The translations under genes were made by a program, and so were the position numbers. DNA of 64,000 nucleotides. Source: an uncultured SAR86 cluster bacterium. GTDB lineage: Bacteria > Pseudomonadota > Gammaproteobacteria > Magnimaribacterales > D2472. Shown one piece after another: positions 28,956-38,416 of the stretch (position 1 is its first letter; the number at the start of each line of letters is the position of its first letter). Under the pieces are notes generated by a model. It saw only the letters and a list, made by a program, of their open reading frames with translations. It had not been told where the DNA came from and did no database searches. The stretch covers positions 1-64,000 of the forward strand of contig CACECP010000004.1 in the NCBI GenBank assembly GCA_902558095.1, read 5' to 3'.

Positions 28956-30215
28956 TTGGGGAAAAATATTTTTAAACAAATAAAAAATCTTTATTGTTTT
29001 AGAGCTTTTGCAGTTTTTGTCGCTCTTTTTTTTGTTAGCAATATTATTTCAAAAGAAATAGTCGTTGAGCCTGGTGCGAATGCGCACGAAAGGTTACAAG
29101 AGGCAATGATATTAATGGAGGAGGGAGACATCCTTCGAATTAAATCTGGATACTACAGTTTTGAAGATGGCCTTTCGCTAGATGTGGATGGGGTTAGCGT
29201 AGTAGGCGATGGTATGGAAGAAACGATACTTGATTTCAAAAATCAAAAATCTGGAGCTCAAGGCTTGTTGGTAACATCTGACAAGGTAACTCTTAAAGAT
29301 TTTTCTATCTTGGATGCAAAAGGAGATGCTTTAAAGGTTATTGGTGCTAAAGGCATCAATATGATTAATCTCAGAACTGAATGGACAGGAGGCCCCAAAA
29401 GCACAAACGGCGCTTATGGTTTTTATCCAGTTGAATCTGAAGATGTTTTAATTGATGGATGTGTTGCAATCGGTGCATCTGATGCAGGAATATATGTAGG
29501 ACAATCAAAAAATATCATAGTTAGAAATAGCATTGCACAATATAATGTTGCTGGAATAGAGATAGAAAACTCCTATTATGCAGATGTCTATAACAATCTT
29601 GCATCTCATAACACTGGAGGAATTCTCATATTTGATCTCCCTGATTTACCTCAACAGGGTGGCCACCACATAAGAGTCTTCGAAAACCAATCTATAGATA
29701 ACGATACTGATAATTTTGCACCCGAGGGAAATATAGTAGGAGAAGTGCCAAGAGGCACTGGCATTATAATCATGGCCAATTCTGATGTTGAAGTCTTTAA
29801 TAACCTTTTAAGTGGAAATGGAACTGTTAACCTATCCATAGTTTCATACTCGGATGAAACTGATGATCCTAATTATTACCCGCATCCTAGAAGAATTCAG
29901 GTTCACAATAATACATATGGTCCTGGTGGATTTGACCCGGATATTAATACTGGAGATCTGGCAAAAACACTTTTTGATATTAGCAATGGAAATATGCCTG
30001 ATATCTTTTGGGATGGCGTGGGCCCTTTATCACAGATGATATTTGGACAACCAGATGATGAAAAGTTGATTATAAGCGAGGATAGTGAAGTTACCTTTTT
30101 AACCATAAGTGCGCTTAAGTACATGATGGGTTTTTCAAACCCGATACGAACAGATAAAGAAGAATTTAAAGGGGTCATTAATCCACTTGAGCCGATAAAT
30201 ATTGACGGCATTTAG
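28956..30215 (+). CDS. Parallel beta-helix repeat protein, exported
   Basis: The 419-residue protein has an N-terminal hydrophobic signal and then short repeats such as GVSVVGDG, VTLKDFSI, ITVRNS-type and ADVYNNLASHNTGGI, typical of a right-handed beta helix (pectate-lyase-like or NosD-like). It resembles the family that occurs beside SO2930-type diheme cytochromes, and such a gene follows five bases later. TTG is the likely start because the next methionine would remove the signal. The substrate is unknown. Confidence 0.85.
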   Translation: MGKNIFKQIKNLYCFRAFAVFVALFFVSNIISKEIVVEPGANAHERLQEAMILMEEGDILRIKSGYYSFEDGLSLDVDGVSVVGDGMEETILDFKNQKSGAQGLLVTSDKVTLKDFSILDAKGDALKVIGAKGINMINLRTEWTGGPKSTNGAYGFYPVESEDVLIDGCVAIGASDAGIYVGQSKNIIVRNSIAQYNVAGIEIENSYYADVYNNLASHNTGGILIFDLPDLPQQGGHHIRVFENQSIDNDTDNFAPEGNIVGEVPRGTGIIIMANSDVEVFNNLLSGNGTVNLSIVSYSDETDDPNYYPHPRRIQVHNNTYGPGGFDPDINTGDLAKTLFDISNGNMPDIFWDGVGPLSQMIFGQPDDEKLIISEDSEVTFLTISALKYMMGFSNPIRTDKEEFKGVINPLEPINIDGI

Positions 30216-30220
30216 GGATT

Positions 30221-31258
30221 ATGAAGAACATATATAATTTTTTGCTTGTGCTTTTGCTCTGCACTAAGCTTTATGCTGTTAATGATAATCTAATTATTTC
30301 AGAAGCATTTCCAGAAAAGTTATCAGATTTTAGTTTTTTTAAAGATTCTTCAGCACAAATTCCACACGATGAAGTAATTCCCTATGAGCTTATTTCTACA
30401 TTATTTTCAGACTATTCTTATAAACAAAGATGGGTGTATGTACCTAAAAACAAGAAAGCGAAATATGAAGAAGATTGGGTTTTTAATTTCCCAACGGGGT
30501 CAGCATTAATAAAAACTTTTTACTATCCTGTAGATGAGAGAAATCCCTCTGCTGGTAAACAGCTTCTTGAAACAAGATTGTTATTGAGAAAAGAAGACGG
30601 CTGGGAAGCAGTTTCTTATGCTTGGAATAAAGAACAAAATGAAGCTTATAAAAAAGTTGCGGGTAAAACTATAAATGTTGCATGGACAGATTTTGTGGGT
30701 GAAGAAAAAGAAGTCAGATACAGAGTTCCTAATGTAAATCAATGCAAAGAATGCCATGCTGCTGATGACAAAATTTCTCCTATTGGACCAAAGGCAAGAA
30801 ATATAAACAAGGATCTAGAATTTGAAGACGGTAACTTTAATCAATTGGTTTATTGGATGAATCGAGAGATTATTGATGAATATCCATTGGAACTAAATTC
30901 TCCAGTAGATTGGATGGATGAAAGCAAGGACATTAATGATAGAGTAAGATCCTATCTAGACGTTAATTGCGGCCACTGTCATTCGCCAACAGGGAACGCA
31001 AATTCAACAGGTTTATATCTTCATTTAAATGAAACCAGAGATATTCATCTAGGAAAATATAAAAAACCAGTTGCTACTGGAAGAGGAAGCGGAGGTCTTA
31101 AATACTCCATTGTTCCCGGCAAGCCAGAAGAATCAATATTGCTTCACAGAATGGAATCAATGGATCCAGGAGTCATGATGCCTGAATCTGGCAGAGCATT
31201 GACTCATGAAGAGGCTGTTGTCATGGTCAGAGAGTGGATTCTATTAATGCAAAATTAG
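30221..31258 (+). CDS. SO2930-type diheme c-type cytochrome
   Basis: A signal peptide precedes a 345-residue protein with two heme-binding motifs, CKECH in the middle and CGHCH in the C-terminal third, followed by PESG and LTHEE. The arrangement matches the SO2930/HNE_0200 family, whose genes lie next to the beta-helix gene found just upstream. It should act in the periplasm as an electron carrier or redox enzyme. The partner reaction is unknown. Confidence 0.88.
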   Translation: MKNIYNFLLVLLLCTKLYAVNDNLIISEAFPEKLSDFSFFKDSSAQIPHDEVIPYELISTLFSDYSYKQRWVYVPKNKKAKYEEDWVFNFPTGSALIKTFYYPVDERNPSAGKQLLETRLLLRKEDGWEAVSYAWNKEQNEAYKKVAGKTINVAWTDFVGEEKEVRYRVPNVNQCKECHAADDKISPIGPKARNINKDLEFEDGNFNQLVYWMNREIIDEYPLELNSPVDWMDESKDINDRVRSYLDVNCGHCHSPTGNANSTGLYLHLNETRDIHLGKYKKPVATGRGSGGLKYSIVPGKPEESILLHRMESMDPGVMMPESGRALTHEEAVVMVREWILLMQN

Positions 31259-31264
31259 TATTCG

Positions 31265-31708
31265 ATGACAAATAAATTGAACAATAAGATGCTAATACTA
31301 GTTTTTATTATTTTTTGTCCTCTTATATTTGGTAGCAAGAATTTGAATTTGTTTGAAGGTTATTGGCAAACCTCAAGCTCCATTGTTCTTGTAAAAGAAT
31401 GCAATCAGGAACTTTGTGCGTTTATAGAAGAAATTACTATTAAAGGCATTGATGAGTCTAAGCAACTACTTGATATCAACAACAGGAATAAATCGCTAAG
31501 ACAGAGACCACTAATTGGCATTAATCTTCTCAAAGATTTTTCTTATCCAGATCAGAATATAAAAACACTTAAAAATGGTAAAATTTATGATCCTGGTCGC
31601 GGCAGAATCTTTAAATCTAATTTATACATCTTAGAAAATGGAAATTTAAAAGTAGAGGGATGCTTTTTGCGTATTTGTGGCCATGAGGAATGGAGTCGTC
31701 TTAAGTGA
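31265..31708 (+). CDS. DUF2147 family exported protein
   Basis: The 147-residue protein has a signal peptide and the family landmarks: G-x-W near the mature start, CNQELCAFIEEI, LRQRPLIGINLL, KIYDPGRGR and a terminal CGHEEW. DUF2147 proteins are small periplasmic beta barrels of unknown role. It lies six bases after the cytochrome gene and is convergent with the M28 peptidase gene. Confidence 0.85.
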   Translation: MTNKLNNKMLILVFIIFCPLIFGSKNLNLFEGYWQTSSSIVLVKECNQELCAFIEEITIKGIDESKQLLDINNRNKSLRQRPLIGINLLKDFSYPDQNIKTLKNGKIYDPGRGRIFKSNLYILENGNLKVEGCFLRICGHEEWSRLK

Positions 31709-31716
31709 TTAAAATA

Positions 31717-33171
31717 TTATCTTAATTCTTGCAAAGACAGCTCATTAACATCATCAACAATACCTAGAAATGCTTTTGTAGCTCTTTTCATTCCTTCAGC
31801 AGGGACAAGCTGAGGTATATCAAATGTTGTATGATAAATTACATGATCAATAATGTGAAAACCAGGAGCCTTGTCTGTAAGCTTTGGTTTATCAGTCATA
31901 TAGTTATATATAGAAACTCCATTTTCTTTGAGCCTTTGCTTAAATATATATTCAAGTCTATCGCTCCCTGTAACATTCCATCTAAAAGACCCTATAGCAT
32001 TTGAAACTACAATATCTTCGTTAAACCAATAGAGTTGAGATTGACTTGGATGTTCCAATGTGAGGACAACTGCAACGTTATCCCAGTCGTAATATTCTTC
32101 GACCTCTCTAACACTATATTCACCATGATGGTGATCAGGATATAGAAAAAATACTATAGATCTTTTTCTTTCTGATTTTTTTAACTTAGCGTAATATTCC
32201 GCCATTTCTAAACCAACAGCAATGCCGCTAGCATTATCCATGGCTCCTTCAAAGTAACCATCTGTATGCGCACCTAAAAAGATTTCTTCTTTAGACACGC
32301 CATCTAATTTTGCAATCATATAAGTGGTTTTAAGATTTTCAATGACATCAATCTTTAAACTAAAATCTACAAAAATTTTTTCTTTAAGCATTCTATCTCT
32401 AAGCAAAAAGCCTTCATCTTGGCTTATAGTTATTACGGGAGCGTCATATGATGTTGTTGGTTTTCCACTTGTCCCATGAAAGGCTCCTCCTGCAAACATG
32501 CCGTCACCGGGCACACCCATAATATTTATTATTAGAGATGCTCCTTTCTTTGATGCACGCTCATTTGCATAAAACAATCCAGCCCTGTTGCTTGCTGAAT
32601 GACTTCTCCCCCCCGGAACAAAAAAACTATAGATTACAACAGCCTTTCCTTGTATATCCTTTCCTAAAAAATCAGCTTCTGAACCTAATCCAGCCCATAC
32701 AAGCTCTCCTTTAAAATTGCTATCAAGGTGTTTAATGTTTTCACCAGTTGGAAATGCCGAAGCTATAGAATGAAACTCATTATTATATGTATATCCCAAT
32801 GACCATTCTTTTGGACGCCACTCTTTTGTAATAAATACATCTTTCTTTTCAATACTAAATCCAAGATCTATTAGCTTATTCTCAATATAATTCATGGTTT
32901 TTTCATCTTCTGGAGTTCCAGGAAGCCTGCCCCAGTATGGAGTTCTAACTTTGCTTTCTTTAGCAATATTTGAAATATCATGAACAATATCTTTCATTCT
33001 TTGAGGATTAACTGACTCATAATTTCCTGTTTCCCAGCTTGGGTAGGAGGAATCGCTTGGCGTTAACTTATCTAAATCTCTTGGAAGACCCTTACCATAA
33101 ACAGGAGTAGCTTCGTCAGAAGTTAGTAAAAAAGAGAAAAGTAGAATAAATGAAATCTGTAAGCTTTTCAT
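31717..33171 (-). CDS. M28 family zinc aminopeptidase with PA domain, exported
   Basis: After a signal peptide the 484-residue protein has a protease-associated insert (around 150-280). The M28 catalytic part follows with GAHTDGYFEGAMDNASG, in which the histidine and aspartates bind zinc, then FLYPDHHHGEYS and a later HVIYHTTFD. It probably trims peptides in the periplasm. It is transcribed leftward toward the DUF2147 gene. Confidence 0.87.
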   Translation of the reverse strand: MKSLQISFILLFSFLLTSDEATPVYGKGLPRDLDKLTPSDSSYPSWETGNYESVNPQRMKDIVHDISNIAKESKVRTPYWGRLPGTPEDEKTMNYIENKLIDLGFSIEKKDVFITKEWRPKEWSLGYTYNNEFHSIASAFPTGENIKHLDSNFKGELVWAGLGSEADFLGKDIQGKAVVIYSFFVPGGRSHSASNRAGLFYANERASKKGASLIINIMGVPGDGMFAGGAFHGTSGKPTTSYDAPVITISQDEGFLLRDRMLKEKIFVDFSLKIDVIENLKTTYMIAKLDGVSKEEIFLGAHTDGYFEGAMDNASGIAVGLEMAEYYAKLKKSERKRSIVFFLYPDHHHGEYSVREVEEYYDWDNVAVVLTLEHPSQSQLYWFNEDIVVSNAIGSFRWNVTGSDRLEYIFKQRLKENGVSIYNYMTDKPKLTDKAPGFHIIDHVIYHTTFDIPQLVPAEGMKRATKAFLGIVDDVNELSLQELR

Positions 33172-33216
33172 AATTTTATTTTAGCATTTACTGAAATGTA
33201 CTAATATAAAACCAAT

Positions 33217-33576
33217 ATGAAAAAAATAAATTTCAAATCAAAATTCCAAAAGTTTGACGATCATTGGTCTCCCAAGGTAATTGCTGAAATGAATGATTAT
33301 CAATTTAAGCTCGTCAAGATAGAAAAGGATTTTATTTGGCATCAACATGATGATACCGATGAAGTATTTATCGTAATAGAAGGAAAAATATTTATAGAAT
33401 TCGAAGACGAAACAGTGGAGATTAATGAGGGAGAAATGATTGTTGTTCCAAAGGGAGTTAAACATAAACCCTTTGCAGAAGAAGAGGCAAAGATTATGTT
33501 GATTGAGCCTACAGGGACAGTAAATACAGGTGAGATAGAGGATAAGCTCACGGCCCAAAACGATCAATGGATTTAA
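33217..33576 (+). CDS. Cupin-domain protein
   Basis: The 119-residue single cupin has the metal ligands in WHQHDDTDEVFIVIEG (H42, H44, E49) and a final histidine in PKGVKHKPFA (H83). Such small cupins range from isomerases to regulators of small-molecule levels, so the reaction is open. Its end overlaps the next gene by ten bases. Confidence 0.85.
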   Translation: MKKINFKSKFQKFDDHWSPKVIAEMNDYQFKLVKIEKDFIWHQHDDTDEVFIVIEGKIFIEFEDETVEINEGEMIVVPKGVKHKPFAEEEAKIMLIEPTGTVNTGEIEDKLTAQNDQWI

Positions 33577-35018
33577 GAAGCAATTTTTTTATACCAAACT
33601 TTTTTTTAAATTTTATGTTTTGTTTAGCAATTACAAGTTGTGGGGGATCTGCTGGGCCTTCTAATCAACCATTGCTAGACACAAGCGCGGGTGCGGTAAT
33701 GAAACCATTATTTAACTCAAATCCTATTATTATTGAAGATGCGGCTAGCTATTACTCTCATGCATGCAATGATCCCTCTTTTCAATTTCTAATCCCTTTA
33801 AATATTAATGATGATGAACATATAGATTTTATTAGTCATTTTTGGTGTGATAGCAAAACCCCTGGTGAATATGACAAAGAACCTACACCTGATGCTCTAG
33901 TTGCATATCTAAATGATGGATTTGGTAATTACTCCATTGATAACTTAAGTGTTTTTGGTGAAATCTATCCAGAACTTGGAGGCGCAAGTAGAAAGTATGC
34001 AATAGGAGATATTAATAATGACGGTAAAAACGATATTGCGTTTGCAATGAACTGGGAAGATGGAAGGGCCTCATATGATTATGAATCCATGATATCAAAT
34101 TATTCTAGGCCAGCTTTGTTATTAAGTAATGATAATGGCTATGAAATAGTTAAATTAGGTGAACCGGATTGGGGGCATTCGGTCCGTATTAAAAACAATA
34201 AGGTTTTTTTTGCAGGACATAAATCACAAGTATTTGAATTAGATATAAACGGTTGGAATGACGAATCAAACAGCTATCCTGAATTAAGCTTTGCAAGCTT
34301 CCTTCTTTTTGATGAATATATAGTCAACAGCATTAGGAAAGACTCATCTCAAGGATTGGAACTAATTAAAGATAATGAAATTATTTCGTCAATAATGTTT
34401 GAGGAGTCTTTTAAAGTTAACTTTGAAAGCTGGAATAATTCTGGAACAAATTATTACACTGAACTCGGTGTTTATAATATTCGTGGAGAAAATTATTTTG
34501 ATGGAATGATATCTGAGATGTGCCAAAAAGAAGATATTATCGTTGCATCTATAAATGCAAGTAAACTTATTTCAGGTGAAATTGTTGAAGGTGGATTCTA
34601 TTCAGAATCTGATACAACTCCTGTTGTCATGTTAGCTTTATACATGATCGAAAATGATAAGCTGATAGCTTATGACAAAACCATAAAAGATGAAGAAATA
34701 AATCATAATTATAATTTTTTTGATTGCACAGACGTAAATAATGATGGAAAAAAAGACATCATAGCAAATGTTTTTAGTCAGCAATGGAATGATTATGATA
34801 ATAATAAAGGTGTCCCTGAGATTTACATAAATGCTGATGAGCAATACTACAATTTAGATACATCTAATTGGCCTACATATAGTAATAATGAAGATACTCA
34901 AGGTTTTTTGTTTGATTTTGACAATAACGGAACATCTGACTTAGTTGTCTTTCCATTAAAGGTCGCAACCTCTGGCCATATTGAAATTTACACAACAAAT
35001 AAAAATATCACAGACTAA
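33567..35018 (+). CDS. Exported lipoprotein with FG-GAP/VCBS-type repeats
   Basis: The 483-residue protein has a lipobox ITSC about residue 25, so it should be lipid-anchored. At least two calcium-type loops are visible, DINNDGKNDI in the N-terminal half and DVNNDGKKDI near the C-terminus, plus DFDNNGTSDL at the end. This is the beta-propeller pattern of FG-GAP repeats seen in surface and adhesion proteins. A specific function cannot be assigned. Confidence 0.75.
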   Translation: MDLRSNFFIPNFFLNFMFCLAITSCGGSAGPSNQPLLDTSAGAVMKPLFNSNPIIIEDAASYYSHACNDPSFQFLIPLNINDDEHIDFISHFWCDSKTPGEYDKEPTPDALVAYLNDGFGNYSIDNLSVFGEIYPELGGASRKYAIGDINNDGKNDIAFAMNWEDGRASYDYESMISNYSRPALLLSNDNGYEIVKLGEPDWGHSVRIKNNKVFFAGHKSQVFELDINGWNDESNSYPELSFASFLLFDEYIVNSIRKDSSQGLELIKDNEIISSIMFEESFKVNFESWNNSGTNYYTELGVYNIRGENYFDGMISEMCQKEDIIVASINASKLISGEIVEGGFYSESDTTPVVMLALYMIENDKLIAYDKTIKDEEINHNYNFFDCTDVNNDGKKDIIANVFSQQWNDYDNNKGVPEIYINADEQYYNLDTSNWPTYSNNEDTQGFLFDFDNNGTSDLVVFPLKVATSGHIEIYTTNKNITD

Positions 35019-35023
35019 ATTTT

Positions 35024-35029
35024 TATGAT
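35024..35029 (+). promoter_or_regulatory. -10-like box of the serine hydrolase gene
   Basis: TATGAT ends 11 bases before the ATG at 35041, and no Shine-Dalgarno sequence lies between them. The spacing matches that of the boxes at 19321, 51033 and 62216. Confidence 0.4.
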
Positions 35030-35040
35030 AACTTGTACAG

Positions 35041-36246
35041 ATGGGTAAATTTACAATATTTATTATAGTTATCTTACTAACTGGCCTAGCTATATATTCA
35101 CCAAATTTAATAAGACTATATAAACTATCAAATTTATATAATAAAGACACCATAGCTCATAACTTTATAAATATGGATAAGATTTTCTTTACATCTGATC
35201 CAATTGCTCCGTCAGATGATCCATATATGTTTGAAGAAGATCTAATTGAACTTCCTGAAACCTACATCTTTGAAGGTAAAGAAAAGAACTTAAAAGAAGC
35301 TTTAGATTATTTCTGCACAGATGGGCTCATAATTTTGCATAACGATAAAATACTTTATGAGAATTACTGGAATGGTAATGATCGTTACAGTAAGCATATA
35401 TCTTGGTCTGTAGCCAAATCATTTCTATCAGCATTAATCGGCATAGCTCTTGAAGAAGGACTTATTGATAGTATTGAAGATCCAGCAACAAAATATTTGC
35501 CTGATTTTAAGGGTACAGGATATGAGGGAGTCAAAATAAAAAATATTCTGCAAATGTCTTCAGGAGTTTCTTTTAATGAGGACTACGCAGATCCAGATTC
35601 TGATATCAACAAATTTGGAAGAGCTGCTGCAAAAGGTACTCCTTTTAGGGATTTTGCAAAGACTTTAGAAAATGGAAAAGAGCAAGGAACATACAACCAC
35701 TATGTAAGTATTGATACACAAGTTCTTGCAATGATCTTAGAAACTGTTTCAGAGATGCCTTTAAGAGAATACCTTTCTAAGAAGATTTGGAGCAAGATAG
35801 GAATGGAAAGTGATGCTTATTACATTACTGACAGAACAGGTGTTGATATGGCCCTGGGTGGCTTAAATGCAACATTAAGAGACTATGCAAAATTCGGATA
35901 CCTGTATTTAAATAATGGAAGTTGGTTTGGAGAACAAATTGTTCCAGAAGACTGGGTAAAGGCATCCCATACTCCAGATGCACCACATTTGATGCCTAAC
36001 GCTGGAGAACTATCATCAAATGACTGGGGCTATGGTTATCAATGGTGGGTGCCGGGCGATCCAATAACTGACTATACTGCACATGGAGTATATAACCAGT
36101 TTGTTTATGTTGATCCAGAATCAGGCATCGTAATCGCCAAAACATCATCTAATCACAGATTTAGATCTGAAAAGGAATATACCAAAGACGTTCACATAGC
36201 TATGTTTAGATCAATAACCAAGCATATTAAAGAAGAGATCCACTAA
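35041..36246 (+). CDS. Serine hydrolase, class C beta-lactamase/NylB fold
   Basis: The 401-residue protein has an N-terminal membrane anchor, then the catalytic S-x-x-K in SWSVAKSF, the second motif YNHY and the third-motif region YTAHGVYNQF. These match 6-aminohexanoate-dimer hydrolase and esterase relatives more than true beta-lactamases. It probably acts in the periplasm on an amide or ester. The substrate is unknown. Confidence 0.88.
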   Translation: MGKFTIFIIVILLTGLAIYSPNLIRLYKLSNLYNKDTIAHNFINMDKIFFTSDPIAPSDDPYMFEEDLIELPETYIFEGKEKNLKEALDYFCTDGLIILHNDKILYENYWNGNDRYSKHISWSVAKSFLSALIGIALEEGLIDSIEDPATKYLPDFKGTGYEGVKIKNILQMSSGVSFNEDYADPDSDINKFGRAAAKGTPFRDFAKTLENGKEQGTYNHYVSIDTQVLAMILETVSEMPLREYLSKKIWSKIGMESDAYYITDRTGVDMALGGLNATLRDYAKFGYLYLNNGSWFGEQIVPEDWVKASHTPDAPHLMPNAGELSSNDWGYGYQWWVPGDPITDYTAHGVYNQFVYVDPESGIVIAKTSSNHRFRSEKEYTKDVHIAMFRSITKHIKEEIH

Positions 36247-36317
36247 TCTATTTGTATTACCTACAATTCTTTCTTAGAATTAGAATTGATATTTTAATTT
36301 TGTTGAGGAAAAAGGAC

Positions 36318-36923
36318 ATGAACATTAAAACAAATTATTTAATTACTTTAATCTTTATTATTTCAATTAATATTTCTGCTCACAATGATCATTCACAAGG
36401 AAATTCTGATGAATGGCAGATAAAAGCATATACAAGTGCTGCACCAGCATTTATTGGAGATCATGCAACTGTAATTAGCGCATCTGGTAAAGTTTTACGT
36501 GAAGGAACTAATGGATGGACTTGCAGAAATCTTGTTCCAATGCCGGAAGGTGGATTTCCAGACGCTCATGCAACTGCAGCTGCTTGCTCTGACCCAAATG
36601 CTGTTGCTTGGGTAGAGGCATATATCTCAGATACAACTCCTAAATTAGAAGGCGATGGTTGGATTTGGATGAAGCATGGAGACTTAGGAGTAGATAATTT
36701 TAAACCCTACACAGATGGTCAAAAAGATGCAGGCCATAAGCACTATATAGAATCAGGAGCTCATATGATGTTAATGCCAAAAGACCCATCATCACTTGAT
36801 GGACAAACAACTGACTATACTACTGGTGCTCCATATGTAATGTTTAAAGGAACAAAGTTTGTGCATTTAATGATTCCGCTTGATGGGTACTATGATTATC
36901 AGCCTGAAGCTGCACCAAAATAA
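36318..36923 (+). CDS. Hypothetical secreted protein
   Basis: The ATG at 36318 has AAAGGA two bases upstream of ACATG and gives a clean signal peptide ending ISAHN. An earlier in-frame start 22 codons upstream is less likely. The 201-residue product has histidines early in the mature part, a cysteine pair (WTCRNL, AACSDP) and several tryptophan-rich segments (EGDGWIWMKHGDLG). No family was recognised. Confidence 0.7.
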   Translation: MNIKTNYLITLIFIISINISAHNDHSQGNSDEWQIKAYTSAAPAFIGDHATVISASGKVLREGTNGWTCRNLVPMPEGGFPDAHATAAACSDPNAVAWVEAYISDTTPKLEGDGWIWMKHGDLGVDNFKPYTDGQKDAGHKHYIESGAHMMLMPKDPSSLDGQTTDYTTGAPYVMFKGTKFVHLMIPLDGYYDYQPEAAPK

Positions 36924-36933
36924 TTTATAGATA

Positions 36934-37245
36934 ATGGAAGAAGTCAAAGTATATATGATTGCAAACCTTCAAATTCATGATGCAGATAGATATAGAGAAT
37001 ATGAGAAAGGATTTTTTCCATTATTAAAGAAATATGCGGGCGAGTTTATAACTTATGACGATAATATAGTTAATGTTGAAGGTGAAAAACCTATGGAGGG
37101 AAGGGTCATATTATTTAGCTTTCCCTCTGCAAAACACGCTGAAGACTGGTATTCAGATCCTGAATACCAAAAACTATCAGAGCATAGACGGGCAAGTGTT
37201 ACAACAACTTTAACCAGAGTTAGTGGGTTGCCACCAAGGAAATAA
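36934..37245 (+). CDS. DUF1330 family protein
   Basis: The 103-residue protein contains YREYEKGFFPLLKKYAGEF, then VILFSFPSAKHAEDWYSDPEYQ, the typical dimeric alpha/beta-barrel pattern of DUF1330. The function is unknown; the fold resembles small monooxygenases. It is followed at once by the Mpo1-like gene, with its last codons carrying that gene's ribosome site. Confidence 0.88.
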   Translation: MEEVKVYMIANLQIHDADRYREYEKGFFPLLKKYAGEFITYDDNIVNVEGEKPMEGRVILFSFPSAKHAEDWYSDPEYQKLSEHRRASVTTTLTRVSGLPPRK

Positions 37246-37249
37246 TACT

Positions 37250-37555
37250 ATGGAGAGATATAAAACATTTAAAGAGTTTTACCCTTACTATTTATCCGAA
37301 CATGACAATAAATATACCAAGTTAATGCATTTTATTGGAACAAGTATTGGAATCTTCTTTCTGACTATGTTTTTTCTATCTTTTAACTTCCTTTATCTTT
37401 TATTCGCTATTATTTCTGGTTATGCGTTTGCGTGGGTTGGACATTTTTTTGTTGAAAAAAACAAACCCGCCACTTTTAAGTATCCCTTCTATAGCTTTGT
37501 AGGGGATCATAAAATGTATTTTGAAATCTTACAGGGCAAACATAAGATCTTTTAA
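37250..37555 (+). CDS. DUF962/Mpo1-like membrane protein
   Basis: The 101-residue protein begins YKTFKEFYPYYLSEHDN and contains HFIGTSIGIFF and AWVGHFFVEKNKPATF, the conserved Mpo1 pattern. Yeast Mpo1 is an iron-dependent dioxygenase in the alpha-oxidation of 2-hydroxy fatty acids. The conserved histidines here fit that chemistry. AAGGA precedes the ATG at 37250. An upstream in-frame TTG lies within DUF1330 and is not preferred. Confidence 0.85.
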   Translation: MERYKTFKEFYPYYLSEHDNKYTKLMHFIGTSIGIFFLTMFFLSFNFLYLLFAIISGYAFAWVGHFFVEKNKPATFKYPFYSFVGDHKMYFEILQGKHKIF

Positions 37556-37593
37556 AGCATTCTGCTTTTATATGATGCTTTTCAATTTCTAGA

Positions 37594-38382
37594 ATGAGTT
37601 TCGTAGACACAGATTTTTGGGAGGACCCACCCTGGGGAAATGGAGAAAAAAAATATCGACTTGGTTTAAAGCCAATTGATCTCAATAAATGGCTTGACAG
37701 AAAACCAGACCAAAATTTATTCAATCATAAAAAAGAATTACTAAAATCAAATTATAGTGATGTCATAGCAACTACAAATGACTCTGAAGATGCTCAAAAG
37801 AAATTAGGAGATATCTTAAAAATTACCAAAACAACTTACCCTGATTTGGTAGCAGAATTAAGCTTAAACATACAGGATGATCTTTGCTTGATGGAATCCA
37901 AAAACAAACAAAGGCTTATAGCTGCAAGCATATGTTCACCAAGCTATTGGGATGTGAAGACAAAGATTGGCAGACCCCTAAGAGAAATTCATGACCCTGT
38001 GGTTTCCTTAGATGAAAAAATTGGAAATAGAATTTCAACATTTATTAGACAAGCACCAGTTATGAAACCATTTGCTAGACAAAATTGGTTGATACACGGA
38101 GATACAAAAAGATTTCATTTAAAAGAGGAGAAGACTCTCGAGACCCATCCTTCAGAATGGTTTATTAGATCTGAAAAAGAAACTCTCTGCAGATTCCACG
38201 AGGATTATTCCCTTTTCACTATTAATGTTTTATTTCAACCACTTAAGATAATTTTTGATTATCCTGAACAAAAAAATAACCTTATTTTAAGCCTTCAAAG
38301 ATTAGATAAAGATGAGGCTGATTATTTTGGCGGCATTCCAAAGATTAAAACTTTATTGGAATATCTTTTGGGTCAAGTGTAG
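37594..38382 (+). CDS. Heme-dependent oxidative N-demethylase-like protein (DUF3445)
   Basis: The 262-residue protein shows RLGLKPIDLNKWL, the segment QDDLCLMES, AASICSPSYWDVKTKIGRPLREIHDPV and RQNWLIH, which together match the HODM alpha-subunit family (DUF3445). Characterised relatives use heme to oxidatively demethylate amines such as dimethylamine. Partner subunit genes are not seen nearby, so it could be a stand-alone relative. Confidence 0.85.
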   Translation: MSFVDTDFWEDPPWGNGEKKYRLGLKPIDLNKWLDRKPDQNLFNHKKELLKSNYSDVIATTNDSEDAQKKLGDILKITKTTYPDLVAELSLNIQDDLCLMESKNKQRLIAASICSPSYWDVKTKIGRPLREIHDPVVSLDEKIGNRISTFIRQAPVMKPFARQNWLIHGDTKRFHLKEEKTLETHPSEWFIRSEKETLCRFHEDYSLFTINVLFQPLKIIFDYPEQKNNLILSLQRLDKDEADYFGGIPKIKTLLEYLLGQV

Positions 38383-38416
38383 TAAAATATACCTCATATT
38401 CTGACGGGGGCGCTTT

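Noticed and set aside
33238..33567. Long open frame opposite the cupin gene
   Set aside because: It mirrors the real gene, has a composition unlike the window's proteins and no start signals; the plus-strand cupin has clear metal ligands.
36491..36506. parS-like word AGTTTTACGTGAAGGA
   Set aside because: Four mismatches to the consensus and inside a coding region far from parAB.
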